The notes: a model not told the origin generated them from the letters alone. Numbered from the stretch's first letter, positions 54,279 to 63,603 are shown. The stretch: 64,000 nucleotides of DNA from Allorhizobium ampelinum S4 (GCF_000016285.1 NC_011989.1:189001-253000), one strand, 5' to 3'. Numbers and translations: made by a program.

Positions 54279-55429
54279 TGTCGAATGAAACCGTGCTGTC
54301 CAATGCGACTGTGGTGCTGGAAAGTGGGCTGCTTCTGAAGGGGGCTGTGGTCATTCGTGATGGCCTGATTGCTGAAATTTCAGAAGGCAACAGCCGCATC
54401 GGCGAGGATTTCGGCGGCGATTATCTGATCCCCGGGCTGGTCGAGCTGCATACCGATCATCTGGAATCGCATTATTCGCCACGCCCCGGTGTGCGCTGGA
54501 ACAAGACCGCAGCCATTCAGGCCCATGATGCCCAGGTCGTCACCTCAGGCATTACCACCGTGTTCGATTGCCTGCGGATGGGGTCGGACGAGGATGGCGG
54601 GTTTGAGAAGGGTGAAATGCGCGATATGGCCGACGCCATCCAGGCCGCCGAAAAGGATGACCGTCTCCGCGCCGAGCACCTGCTGCATCTGCGCTGTGAA
54701 GTCGCATCCGACAATGTTCTCGACCATTTCGCCGATTTCGAGCAGGACCCGCATGTGCGGCTGGTGTCGCTGATGGACCACTCCCCGGGCCAGCGGCAGT
54801 TCCAGACCATGGACCAGTATACGCTCTATTATAAGACCAAGAAGGGCTTGAGCGAGGAAGCCTTCGCTCGTTTCGTTGAAAAGCGTTTAGAGGCATCAGC
54901 GGCCTATTCTTCCCAGCATCGTGATACGCTGGCCCGCCTCTGCGCCGTGCGCGGCATTACCGTTGCCAGCCATGACGATGCAACGCTTGCTCATGTGGAA
55001 GAGGCCAAGGGCCATGGCGTGCGTCTGGCCGAGTTTCCGACCAGTCTTGAGGCCGCCGATGCCTCGCATCAGGCGGGGATGAGCGTGCTGATGGGCGCGC
55101 CGAACGTGGTGCGCGGCGGCTCCCATTCCGGCAATATTGCCGCCACGGATCTGGCCGAGCGCGGTGTGCTCGACGTGCTGTCTTCCGATTATATCCCGCT
55201 CAGCCTGCTGCACGCGCCTTTCGTGCTCGCCCATCGCTATGAGGCGATCAGCCTGCCGCAGGCATTGGCCATGGTGACATCGACGCCTGCCCGCACCGTC
55301 GGGCTGGAAGACCGGGGCCGGATTGCCCCTGGCCTGCGCGCCGATCTGGTGCGGGTGCGCTACAGCGAAAATCACGGTGGCGTGCCGGTGGTGCGCTCCG
55401 TCTGGCGCCAGGGTAGAAGGGTGGCATAA
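54278..55429 (+). CDS. phnM: PhnM, alpha-D-ribose-1-phosphonate-5-triphosphate diphosphatase
   Basis: A 383-residue amidohydrolase-superfamily enzyme that removes pyrophosphate from ribose-1-phosphonate-5-triphosphate before PhnJ acts. Metal motif VELHTDHLESHY, lysine/histidine region RAEHLLHLRCE, SLMDHSPGQRQF and the late catalytic SSDYIPLSLL (aspartate) are present. ATG 54278 overlaps the previous stop; a GTG at 54275 is also in frame. It ends sharing an A with the phnN start. Confidence 0.94.
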   Translation: MSNETVLSNATVVLESGLLLKGAVVIRDGLIAEISEGNSRIGEDFGGDYLIPGLVELHTDHLESHYSPRPGVRWNKTAAIQAHDAQVVTSGITTVFDCLRMGSDEDGGFEKGEMRDMADAIQAAEKDDRLRAEHLLHLRCEVASDNVLDHFADFEQDPHVRLVSLMDHSPGQRQFQTMDQYTLYYKTKKGLSEEAFARFVEKRLEASAAYSSQHRDTLARLCAVRGITVASHDDATLAHVEEAKGHGVRLAEFPTSLEAADASHQAGMSVLMGAPNVVRGGSHSGNIAATDLAERGVLDVLSSDYIPLSLLHAPFVLAHRYEAISLPQALAMVTSTPARTVGLEDRGRIAPGLRADLVRVRYSENHGGVPVVRSVWRQGRRVA

Positions 55430-56040
55430 TGGTGCCGCATTCCATCATGCCTGATGATCCGGGCGACACGTCTGGGGATAAGGGCCGGATGATCGTCGTT
55501 GTCGGCCCAAGCGGAGCGGGCAAGGATAGTCTGATTGCCTATGCCAAGCGGCATTTTACCGAACAGACTGACGCTGAGCGCTGCCCTGTGCATTTCGTCC
55601 AGCGGGTCATTACCCGGGCCGCCGATGCAGGCGGAGAGGATCATCGCCCGGCCAGTCCTTCCGAGTTCGACGATCTCAAGGCCGCTGGCGGTTTTGCGGT
55701 CGATTGGGATGCGCATGGTCTAAGCTACGGCATTCCTGAAAATGTGCATCGCTGGCTATCGAGTGGCAATGTGGTGATCGCCAACGGCTCACGCTCGGTA
55801 CTTCCCCGGTTTGCACAGGTCTTTCCGCAAATGCTGGTGGTGAATGTCACCGCCCGTCCCGAGGTTCTGGCCGACCGGCTGGAAGCGAGGGGCCGGGAAA
55901 GCCGCGAGGACATTCTGCAACGGCTTCAACGCAGCCCGCCTGACATTCGCGGCGACTACCCTGTCGTGACCATCGACAATTCCGGCGCACTGGACGAGGC
56001 GGGCAGGCATTTCATCGAGACGATTGAAGCCGCGCTATAA
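55429..56040 (+). CDS. phnN: PhnN, ribose 1,5-bisphosphate phosphokinase
   Basis: A 203-residue guanylate-kinase-like enzyme that phosphorylates ribose-1,5-bisphosphate to PRPP, returning the ribose of the C-P lyase pathway to nucleotide synthesis. P-loop [11 protein letters not shown] (about residues 26-36) and RVITRAADAGGEDH are typical. About 20 extra residues precede the P-loop domain; an ATG for MIVVV (residue 21) is an alternative start. Last gene of the phn transport-processing unit. Confidence 0.92.
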   Translation: MVPHSIMPDDPGDTSGDKGRMIVVVGPSGAGKDSLIAYAKRHFTEQTDAERCPVHFVQRVITRAADAGGEDHRPASPSEFDDLKAAGGFAVDWDAHGLSYGIPENVHRWLSSGNVVIANGSRSVLPRFAQVFPQMLVVNVTARPEVLADRLEARGRESREDILQRLQRSPPDIRGDYPVVTIDNSGALDEAGRHFIETIEAAL

Positions 56041-56244
56041 AATGTGTTAAACAACTTATCCGCGTTACTGGCGATAAGAGTATAGCCGGCAGTATGCCAA
56101 TGCAAAGGATTGCGGCAACTGTCTTGTGCTCTTGAAGGTGGATCACCATCGGGAAGCGCGGTGCTTATCTTTCTGGAGATGAGCGATCAGCGGATCATCC
56201 GCGCCGTGCGCCTGGGCAATTTCCTTTCACTTTGGAGATGCCGC

Positions 56245-56874
56245 ATGACGATGTTTGCCCCTTTATTTGCCATAGCCTTCGCCTTGTTGATTGGCGCGGC
56301 CAGTCCCGGTCCAAGTTTTCTTTTGGTCAGCCACACATCCATGACCCGCTCCAGAGCCGCCGGTTTGGTAACGGCGCTCGGCATGGGGACCGGCGGGTTG
56401 ATCTTCGCCGTTCTGGCCCTTGCCGGATTGGCTGCCCTGATAACCCAGTTTGCCTGGCTTCATAGGGTTTTGCAGGTCGCGGGTGGCCTCTACCTCGCTT
56501 ATATCGCATGGAAACTCTGGCGGGGTGCGGCCCAACCGGTCAATATGGACCAGACCGGTGTTGCGCCAAAATCTTTCAGCAGGATTTATCTCAGCGCCTT
56601 TTTAACACAGGTCAGCAATCCAAAAACCGCGATTGTCTATGCCAGTATTTTCGCGGCTCTGCTGCCACCCCGGCCCGATAGCCTGCTCTTCATCATGCTG
56701 CCAGGCGTGGTCTTTCTGGTGGAAGCGGGCTGGTATTCACTGGTGGCGCTGGTCTTTTCCGCGCCGATACCCCGGCGCGTCTATCTCTCAGCCAAGAAAC
56801 CGCTGGATCGTCTGGCCGCTTTGGTTCTGGGTGGACTTGGACTTCGCCTTGTGTTCGAGGGCGCGCGGCCCTGA
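56245..56874 (+). CDS. LysE/RhtB-family exporter, copy 2
   Basis: A 209-residue LysE-type exporter with six hydrophobic segments and the early signature GAASPGPSFLLVSHTSM. QVSNPKTAIVYASIF is the second conserved region. GGAG lies 8 bases before ATG 56245; the frame opens at 56110. It may serve small-molecule export, but the substrate is unknown. Its stop is convergent with the TPR gene, 5 bases apart. Confidence 0.87.
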   Translation: MTMFAPLFAIAFALLIGAASPGPSFLLVSHTSMTRSRAAGLVTALGMGTGGLIFAVLALAGLAALITQFAWLHRVLQVAGGLYLAYIAWKLWRGAAQPVNMDQTGVAPKSFSRIYLSAFLTQVSNPKTAIVYASIFAALLPPRPDSLLFIMLPGVVFLVEAGWYSLVALVFSAPIPRRVYLSAKKPLDRLAALVLGGLGLRLVFEGARP

Positions 56875-56879
56875 CACCT

Positions 56880-57779
56880 TTACCGAAGAGGGGTTGCCGC
56901 CAGGCTCGTATCCTTGACGGGCGTCTGATCCTTAGCAGGGGTCTGGGCAGGTTTCCTGGCCGGATTCTGAGCTGTATCCTTGGACGCCAATTGTTTCCAG
57001 GTGTTCTGCTGGTTCAACATGGTGCGCAGATAGGCCACATTCGCCTCAGCCTGGTCGGGTGAAAGTTCGGCTCTGGCAATCCTGTCGGCCTCGTCGAAGC
57101 GGCCTTGAAGGCCGACGACAAGGGCCAGGTTCTGGCGAACCCGGCTATCGGCGCCGGGTTGCTGGGATGCGCTGCGCAGGTAGGTTTCAGCGGTTTTCAG
57201 GTCGCCGCCGAGCAGATAGGACATGCCCATATTCGACAGGATCGAAGGCTCGTTGGGCTGGATCTGCAAAGCCTGCTGATAGGCGGCACGCGCCTCCTGG
57301 GTGCGTCCAAGCTGGTCGAGAACCGCGCCCTGGGCCGAATAAAGCCGCCAATCGGGCCGATCCGGGGTCTGGGCACGGCCAATCGTCGTCAAGGCCTGTT
57401 CCAGCTGGCCGGCAGCGGCCTGCGCCTTGCCGTAGGCGGCGAGAACCTGGCGGTCATTTGGATTGGCAATCACCACCTGCTGCATGACAGACAAAGCCTG
57501 CGGCGCGCGGCCGCCCATCTGCAACAGATTGGCATAGGCCACTCCGACCTGCGCGTTCTTGCGATTTTTCTCGTAGGCCCGGCCCATGCTGTCCGTTGCC
57601 ATGGCAATTTCGCCGGGCGTCATCTGATCAACGGGCTTGGTCATGCTCGGGATCGAGCTGGTCGACATTTTGTCGGTATTGGAGGTGGTGGCGCAGCCCG
57701 TTAGCGCCAGCGCCAGTGCCAACACTGAAAGAGCGGGCAGTGCCGCGCAAATCTGAATGGATGAACGCCAAACAGCCAT
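56880..57779 (-). CDS. TadD-like TPR lipoprotein
   Basis: A 299-residue protein with a lipoprotein signal (lipobox LTGC|A near residue 29) and at least four TPR-type repeats between about residues 65 and 225 (GVAYANLLQMGGRAPQALSV, AAYGKAQAAAGQLEQALTTI, SAQGAVLDQLGRTQEARAAY). The tail is Lys/Pro/Thr-rich and low complexity (about 262-299). It resembles TadD, the pilotin-like TPR lipoprotein that the Tad locus at 1-12 kb lacks. Start ATG 57779; GTG 57782 is also in frame. The assignment to the pilus is an inference. Confidence 0.78.
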   Translation of the reverse strand: MAVWRSSIQICAALPALSVLALALALTGCATTSNTDKMSTSSIPSMTKPVDQMTPGEIAMATDSMGRAYEKNRKNAQVGVAYANLLQMGGRAPQALSVMQQVVIANPNDRQVLAAYGKAQAAAGQLEQALTTIGRAQTPDRPDWRLYSAQGAVLDQLGRTQEARAAYQQALQIQPNEPSILSNMGMSYLLGGDLKTAETYLRSASQQPGADSRVRQNLALVVGLQGRFDEADRIARAELSPDQAEANVAYLRTMLNQQNTWKQLASKDTAQNPARKPAQTPAKDQTPVKDTSLAATPLR

Positions 57780-58053
57780 CACTCTATCCCCATAGCCCTG
57801 AATTCACAGGCAGACGAATCACCGTCATCAGCCCTGCAACCATGGAAAAGCAATAATCTGTTAACCCTAATGGAATGTTAAAATGCCTTTGGTCTGCGAG
57901 AACGCCCGGCGTTTGACATTTTCGTCAGCCATATATTTTCGAGAAAATTCGAGCCCGGTCCTCTTGAAAGATAAAACCTTCACGAAGGAACCGATTCTAA
58001 GGAATTTTGCGGTAAAGCTGACCGCGAAGTGATGGAGCAGCAAAAGGGCAATC

Positions 58054-59442
58054 ATGGCACCCTATCAATATATTGAAAGACCCACCCCGTTTCTGACCAA
58101 GGGCGGCAAGTCCCTGCCGATTTTCGCGGTGACGCCCGCCCATATCGAAACCGGTGCGATTGATCCTCTTGCGCTCGATTGGGCGAAGAAGGCAGGCTAC
58201 AAGGCGGATGTTGGTTCGCTGCTGCTGATCCCCACCAGCGATGGACAATTGGGCGGAGCGCTGTTTGGTCTGGGCAGCGCGCCAGGAGAAAATCCGTTTC
58301 TGGCGGGCAAGCTGGCGCGGGCATTGCCGGCTGGCGACTGGCATATCGAGACCGCACCATTGACGGCCAACCGGTTGGTTCTGGGCTACGGTCTGGGCAG
58401 CTATCGTTTCGAGCGCTATAAGGCCGACCGCTCGGATCATCCCAAACTGCTGATGCCTCAGGATGCGGATGCCAGCGACATTGCCCGTCAGCTGGCCGGC
58501 GTTTTCCTGGCTCGCGACCTGATCAACACGCCCACCAATGACATGGGACCGGCAGATCTGGAAAAAACCTTCCGGGCGCTGGCTGACCATTATAAGGCAG
58601 AGGTCAGCGTGGTGATCGGCGATGAACTGCTGCACCGGAATTTTCCTCTGGTTCACACCGTAGGCCGGGCCAGCGCCCAGGCGCCGAGGCTTCTGGAAAT
58701 GCGTTGGGGCAAGAAGGGCCACAAGAAGATCACCCTGGTCGGCAAGGGAGTTTGTTTTGATACCGGCGGGTTGGATATCAAGCCGTCTTCATCCATGTTG
58801 CTGATGAAAAAGGACATGGGCGGGGCTGCCAATGTGCTGGGCCTTGCCCTGATGATCATGGATGCCAAGCTGAAAGTGGACCTGCGCGTCATCGTGCCTG
58901 CCGTGGAAAATTCCATAGCCGGCAATGCGTTCCGGCCTGGTGACATTTATACAAGCCGTCAGGGCCTGACCGTTCAGATCGACAATACCGATGCCGAGGG
59001 ACGGTTGATCCTGGCCGATGCCCTGACCTATGCCGATGAAGAGGAACCGGATCTGCTGATCGATATGGCGACGCTGACGGGGGCTGCCCGTGTGGCGCTC
59101 GGTCCGGATGTGCCGGCCTTCTTCTCCAATGACGATGCGCTTGCCTATGAGCTGACAGATTCAAGCCTTGAAACTGACGACCCGATCTGGCGCCTGCCGC
59201 TTTTCCCCGGTTACGAAAAAATGGTCCGCTCGCAGATTGCCGACCTCACCAACGCACCTGCGGGCGGCATGGCGGGGGCAATCACCGCTGCCCTGTTCCT
59301 GAAGCGCTTTGTCACCCGAACGACAAGCTGGGCGCATTTCGACATTTTCGGCTGGGCGTCGCAAGAGCGGCCCCATAGCCCCGTTGGTGGTGAGGCGCAG
59401 GCAATTCGCGCCCTCTACCGCTATATCGCCGCGCTCAAATAA
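58054..59442 (+). CDS. M17-family leucyl aminopeptidase (PepB/PepA-like)
   Basis: A 462-residue M17 cytoplasmic metallo-aminopeptidase that removes N-terminal residues from peptides, working as a hexamer. VGKGVCFDTGGLDIKPSSSM and KKDMGGAANVLG carry metal ligands and the catalytic lysine, and NTDAEGRLILADAL is the family signature with the second metal pair and catalytic arginine. The N-terminal macro-like domain (about residues 1-150) is present. Divergent from the TPR gene over a 274-base promoter region. Confidence 0.93.
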   Translation: MAPYQYIERPTPFLTKGGKSLPIFAVTPAHIETGAIDPLALDWAKKAGYKADVGSLLLIPTSDGQLGGALFGLGSAPGENPFLAGKLARALPAGDWHIETAPLTANRLVLGYGLGSYRFERYKADRSDHPKLLMPQDADASDIARQLAGVFLARDLINTPTNDMGPADLEKTFRALADHYKAEVSVVIGDELLHRNFPLVHTVGRASAQAPRLLEMRWGKKGHKKITLVGKGVCFDTGGLDIKPSSSMLLMKKDMGGAANVLGLALMIMDAKLKVDLRVIVPAVENSIAGNAFRPGDIYTSRQGLTVQIDNTDAEGRLILADALTYADEEEPDLLIDMATLTGAARVALGPDVPAFFSNDDALAYELTDSSLETDDPIWRLPLFPGYEKMVRSQIADLTNAPAGGMAGAITAALFLKRFVTRTTSWAHFDIFGWASQERPHSPVGGEAQAIRALYRYIAALK

Positions 59443-59465
59443 GCGAAGGCGTTGACGATGCTGTC

Positions 59466-59503
59466 TTTATCCTCGAGAGGTTTGAAAATCTCTCGAGGAT
59501 AAA
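59466..59503 (+). terminator. Hairpin terminator after the aminopeptidase
   Basis: A perfect 14 bp stem TTTATCCTCGAGAG/CTCTCGAGGATAAA (59466-59479 with 59490-59503) has a 10-base loop. There is no long T tract, so termination may be partial, but the position after the stop fits. Confidence 0.6.
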
Positions 59504-60042
59504 GGTGTGCCGAGATCTGAAATCCGGCAGTCTCTCTTCAATGGTCGTTCCTTAAAGCCGCTGTCCCCATCATTTCTCATTTGCAGGAGCTGATGCCGAT
59601 TGGGGCTACCAGGCCTTGGTACTACCGTGACGTTTGACAGACTGTTCAATATTTGTTGACGACATGGAGACTATCGTTCATTTTTTATTTTGACTATGAT
59701 GGTCGTGTTTTGAGCTCCAAGAGCCGGATATTTCTTAAGGCCAGCTGTAAGATCTCCTTCCTGTTGACGCCGAGCTGTCATCAGGGAAACGCAGTCTAGT
59801 AATAGAAAAATTATTTATTTACAATGAATTGCAGGATTTCTGGAGGCAGCTGATGTCGCACCAAAGCGCAAACGAGACAGGGGTTGAAGCGATTTTTATA
59901 TGAATTAAAATAATTATTCGGCATTTCAATTTTTGCGTGTTAAATTTCAAGAGTTAGAAAATTCAAATTTTTTTTATTTTACATTGGCATCTCCGCTCCA
60001 CACGTTTCGGGCGCATGGAACGGAAAAAAGGAGATTGATTTA
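59504..60042. other. AT-rich region without genes, upstream of yceI
   Basis: This 539-base stretch has no credible ORF. From about 59640 it becomes very AT-rich (runs of A and T, ATTAAAATAATTATT, TTTTTTTTATTTTAC), unlike everything else in the window. It ends with AAGGAG 9 bases before the yceI start. The base composition suggests either imported DNA or a long regulated, intrinsically curved promoter region. No terminal repeats or transposase fragments are visible. Confidence 0.6.
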
Positions 60043-60738
60043 ATGAATTTTAATGTGAGAAAAATCGTTATAAATTCAGCATTTATAGGAATGGCAACGG
60101 GCTTTGGCGGCCTGACCATTGGCGGCGTGTCAACGGCTTCGGCGCAGGATGCCCAGACGGCCCCACCCGCCGGGGTCTACAAGCTGGATCCGACCCATGC
60201 GAACCTGACATGGACGGTCAAGCACAATACGATTTCCAACTACACCGCTCGCTTTGGCAAGCTGGAAGCCACGCTTTCTCTCGACCCAGCGAAAATCGAA
60301 GCCTCCAAGATCGAGGTGACGATTGATCCGACATCGGTGGATGTGCCCTATCCCGCCGATTATAAGGCCACCCACGCCAAATCGCCTTATGCGACCTGGC
60401 CTGAGGAAATCAGCAAGGATCCAAAAAAACTCAACAGTGACGCTTTCCCGAAGATCACCTTCACATCGACCAGCGTGAAGAAGACCGGTGACAAGACGGC
60501 CGAAATCCTCGGCAATTTGACATTCCTGGGTGTCACCAAGCCGGTGACGCTGAATGCAACGCTGAACGGGTCCATTGACAGCCATCCATTTGCAGGTGTT
60601 CCGGCCATTGGATTTGCCGCGGAAGGGACGTTTGACAGAACGGCGTTTGGCCAACCTGTCGGTTATGTCGGCAAGGATGTGACGATCCGCTTTGACGGTG
60701 AGTTCATCCAGGACCCGGCAGCGTCTCCATCCAAGTGA
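60043..60738 (+). CDS. YceI-family periplasmic lipid-binding protein
   Basis: A 231-residue protein with a Sec signal peptide (about residues 1-34, STASAQ) and a YceI lipocalin-like beta-barrel (about 42-225), starting YKLDPTHANLTWTVKHN. YceI proteins bind polyisoprenoid or similar amphiphilic molecules in the periplasm. The first 20 codons are AT-rich (AAT, AAA, ATA, TTT), unlike the body of the gene, matching the AT-rich upstream region. Strong AAGGAG Shine-Dalgarno. Confidence 0.88.
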   Translation: MNFNVRKIVINSAFIGMATGFGGLTIGGVSTASAQDAQTAPPAGVYKLDPTHANLTWTVKHNTISNYTARFGKLEATLSLDPAKIEASKIEVTIDPTSVDVPYPADYKATHAKSPYATWPEEISKDPKKLNSDAFPKITFTSTSVKKTGDKTAEILGNLTFLGVTKPVTLNATLNGSIDSHPFAGVPAIGFAAEGTFDRTAFGQPVGYVGKDVTIRFDGEFIQDPAASPSK

Positions 60739-60801
60739 TGGTGGATTTGACGTGATGCTGAAAGCAGCGCATGAGGCACAGGCCTCTGCGTAAAATGCCT
60801 T

Positions 60802-60848
60802 TGGGCCGATTGGGTTTGGACGCGATATCAGCACCCTTAATCGGCCCA
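60802..60848 (+). other. Long-loop inverted repeat between the two YceI genes
   Basis: TGGGCCGATT (60802-60811) and AATCGGCCCA (60839-60848) are perfect 10-base inverted arms with a 27-base loop. There is no T tract. Possible roles are an operator, mRNA processing or stabilisation; nothing decides between them. Confidence 0.5.
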
Positions 60849-60925
60849 GAGCCTGCGCCGCAGCGGGCATTCGGCTCGCAGAGTTTTCCGAATTTTATCA
60901 TTGATAAATATAGGTTTAAAGAGCC

Positions 60926-62299
60926 ATGAACACGGCGTTTCAGCACCAGACAGTACCGCGGGCTGCGGTACGCTATACCGGCGTTGCCATCGCGCTGCAT
61001 TGGGCGATCGCGCTGATGATCCTGTCGATGATCCCGATGGGGTGGTGGATGGTGCGGGCCTTGAAAAAGCCTGAGACCCAGCAACTGGCCTATCAACTGT
61101 TTCAGATCCACAAATCCATCGGCTTTGCCATTCTGGCTTTGACCGTGCTGCGCATCGTCTGGCGGGCAACCCATAAGCCGCCCGTCTTGCCATCCGGCAT
61201 GAAGCTCTGGGAACGGTTTCTGGCCAATGCCACGCATATCGCTTTCTACGGCATGATGTTGATCCTGCCATTGACTGGTTGGATCTACGTGTCTTCCGGC
61301 TGGGCGATTGCTACAGATCGCCCGCTGGATGTGGCCACCTCCTGGTTTGGCCTGTTTCTAATCCCGCACCTTCCGGGTCTTGAGGGAAATCGCAGCCTCG
61401 CCTTCGGCGCGATGGGTGCCCATAGCTATATGGCTTACGGCGGTGCGGCGCTGATCGTTCTGCATGTCGCAGCGGCCTTGAAGCATCACTTTATCGAGCG
61501 GGATGGTGTCTTAGTGCAGATGGTGCCTTTCCTGCGGACCGGTAAAGTCGCGCACAGCGCGTCTGGCAAAGGGAAGACCAGTGGCCTGTCGCATGGTTTC
61601 GGCTTGGCGCTTGTGGTTATGGCTGCTGCTATCGGTTGGGTCATGCATATGCCGCCGCCGCTTGCCGAGCAGCCATCGGCGGTGGAGGCGCAAGCTGAAC
61701 CGCCTGCGGTGGCGCCTCAGTCATCCGCAAATGTCAGCCAGGCCAATCCTGCACAAACCACGTCTGCCCAAGCCGCGCCAGTCCAGGCGGCAACCGCCCC
61801 TGTCTGGGCAATCGATATGGCATCGTCCAGCATCGGCTTTGGTGGCACCCATGCTGGCAATGCCTTCAATGGCCGGTTTGAAGAGTGGAGTGGCGATATT
61901 CGTTTTGATCCTGCCAATCTTGCTGGTTCGAAAGCGGTGATCCTGGTGAAAACGGCCTCTGCCAAAACCGGCGATGCGACCCAGGAAGGCTCGTTGAAGA
62001 ATGGCGAATGGCTCAATTCCACCCGGTTTCCAGAGGCCAAGTTCGAAACCACGGAATTTCGCGCCTTGGGAGGCGATCGCTACGAGGCGCGGGGCACCCT
62101 GAGCATCAAGAACAAGCCTCTGCCGGTTGTCCTGCCCTTCAGCTTGAAAATGGAAGGCAACAAGGCGCAGGTGGAAGGCGCATTGGAACTGGATCGCGCC
62201 GCGCTCAATCTTGGGATGTTTTCCGACCCATCGGCGGAATGGGTGTCGAAATCCATCAATGTGAACATTGTGGTGAATGCGACGAAGACCGGCTCCTGA
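60926..62299 (+). CDS. Cytochrome b561 - YceI fusion protein
   Basis: A 457-residue two-domain protein. Residues about 12-200 form a four-helix cytochrome b561 (Ni-hydrogenase b type) with heme-ligand histidines in IALHWAIALM, FQIHKSIGF and LKHHFIERDG. A further hydrophobic helix (about 220-238) and an Ala/Pro/Gln-rich linker (about 245-290) lead to a periplasmic YceI domain (about 292-455, WAIDMASSSIGFGGTHAGN). It may couple electron transfer with a quinone-like lipid held by YceI. Adjacent to a free YceI gene. Confidence 0.9.
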   Translation: MNTAFQHQTVPRAAVRYTGVAIALHWAIALMILSMIPMGWWMVRALKKPETQQLAYQLFQIHKSIGFAILALTVLRIVWRATHKPPVLPSGMKLWERFLANATHIAFYGMMLILPLTGWIYVSSGWAIATDRPLDVATSWFGLFLIPHLPGLEGNRSLAFGAMGAHSYMAYGGAALIVLHVAAALKHHFIERDGVLVQMVPFLRTGKVAHSASGKGKTSGLSHGFGLALVVMAAAIGWVMHMPPPLAEQPSAVEAQAEPPAVAPQSSANVSQANPAQTTSAQAAPVQAATAPVWAIDMASSSIGFGGTHAGNAFNGRFEEWSGDIRFDPANLAGSKAVILVKTASAKTGDATQEGSLKNGEWLNSTRFPEAKFETTEFRALGGDRYEARGTLSIKNKPLPVVLPFSLKMEGNKAQVEGALELDRAALNLGMFSDPSAEWVSKSINVNIVVNATKTGS

Positions 62300-62389
62300 T
62301 CGTATCCATCCATCACAGGTCCGGCCTCTTGCAGTGCCGGGCTTTGTCATGTGATATATAACGGGTGCGAAACGAGAGCGGAGCAGACG

Positions 62390-62740
62390 ATGAGCCTGGA
62401 ACTGACCGCAACGGCAGCGCTAGGGCTTTGGCATCACGTGACTTTGCGACAGGTGCAGGAGGATGGCCGCGACCTGACGCTTCGCCAGCTCTCCATCCTG
62501 CTGCATATCTATCTGGTTCCGCCGCCGCATACCGTGCGGGGGCTTGCCGCCACCCTCAAGGTTACCAAGCCGGTCATTACCCGCGCACTCGATACCATGG
62601 GCGGCATGGGGTTTGTTGATCGGGTGCGCGATGATATGGACAAGCGCAATGTCATCATCAAGCGCACTGTGGCAGGCGCGCTTTATCTGGAAAAATTCGG
62701 CGACCTGATCATTGAGCAGGCGCGTGGCATGAGGACGTGA
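62390..62740 (+). CDS. MarR-type winged-helix regulator
   Basis: A 116-residue short MarR-family DNA-binding protein. The helix-turn-helix lies at about residues 46-72 (TVRGLAATLKVTKPVITRAL), followed by the wing MGFVDRVRDDMDKRNVIIK. The N- and C-terminal dimer helices are short. Start ATG 62390, GGAG about 8 bases upstream. It is two bases from the NlpC/P60 gene, so both are co-transcribed; its target is unknown. Confidence 0.82.
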   Translation: MSLELTATAALGLWHHVTLRQVQEDGRDLTLRQLSILLHIYLVPPPHTVRGLAATLKVTKPVITRALDTMGGMGFVDRVRDDMDKRNVIIKRTVAGALYLEKFGDLIIEQARGMRT

Positions 62741-62742
62741 AC

Positions 62743-63603
62743 ATGCAACTGGATCGCCGGCTGAACGCCTATCGACCTGATCTGGCCGATTCGGCCCTGC
62801 GTGGCCAGGTGGAGGCCGAGCGTTATGTCAGCGGAACCCCGGCGCGCATTGCCGTGCCGGTTATCGCCTTGCGCCCGCGCCCGGATTTTGCCTGCGGAAT
62901 CGATACGGAGGTGCTGCTGGGCGAAGAGGTTACGGTGTTTGATCGGGCCGATGGCTGGGCCTGGGTAAAGGCCGATCTGGATGGCTATGTCGGTTATCTG
63001 CCGGAAACGGCGATTGCCGCCATCGAAGCGCCGCCCACGCATTGGATAACAGTGCCACGCAGTTTCCTCTATACCGGCCCGGATCTGCGCTATCCCAATG
63101 CGCGGACCATCTCGATGGGGAGCCGGGTAACGGTCACCAGCGAGGCCGAGACCCGTGGCACCCGCTACTTTCTGCTAAGTGACGGTCATGCGGTGATTGC
63201 CGATCATTGCCGCTCCCTCGGCACGCCAGCGGGCGAGGATTATGTGGCCATCGCCGCCCGTTTTCTGGAAACACCCTATCTCTGGGGCGGACGCAGCGGG
63301 CTTGGCATTGATTGCTCCGGCCTCGTCCAGCTCTCCATGCAGATGTGCGGGCTGAGCGCTCCGCGCGACAGCGACATGCAGGCGGCAGGCCTCGGCAGCC
63401 CGATTGACCGGAGCGAGTTGCGCCGGGGTGACCTGATCTTCTGGAAAGGCCATGCTGGCATCATGGAAGATGAGCGCACCCTGCTGCATGCCAATGGCCA
63501 CACGATGAGCGTTGCCCGCGAAGACGTGGATGCCGCCATCGCCCGGATCGGCTGGCTCTATGAGCAGCCGACCGGCTATCGCCGACCGGAACGGATCGCC
63601 TAG
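62743..63603 (+). CDS. NlpC/P60-family cell-wall peptidase
   Basis: A 286-residue C40-family hydrolase. Two SH3b-like domains (about residues 35-90 and 98-155) precede the NlpC/P60 domain (about 165-280) with catalytic cysteine in LGIDCSGLVQLS and histidine in WKGHAGIMED. No signal peptide is seen, which is common in this alphaproteobacterial type (Spr-like). GAGGA precedes ATG 62743. The TAG stop is supplied by the CTAG end of the adjoining repeat. Confidence 0.9.
   Translation: MQLDRRLNAYRPDLADSALRGQVEAERYVSGTPARIAVPVIALRPRPDFACGIDTEVLLGEEVTVFDRADGWAWVKADLDGYVGYLPETAIAAIEAPPTHWITVPRSFLYTGPDLRYPNARTISMGSRVTVTSEAETRGTRYFLLSDGHAVIADHCRSLGTPAGEDYVAIAARFLETPYLWGGRSGLGIDCSGLVQLSMQMCGLSAPRDSDMQAAGLGSPIDRSELRRGDLIFWKGHAGIMEDERTLLHANGHTMSVAREDVDAAIARIGWLYEQPTGYRRPERIA

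Noticed and set aside
59640..60042. Insertion sequence or prophage remnant in the AT-rich island
   Set aside because: No terminal inverted repeats, no transposase or integrase frame, and no target duplication could be seen.
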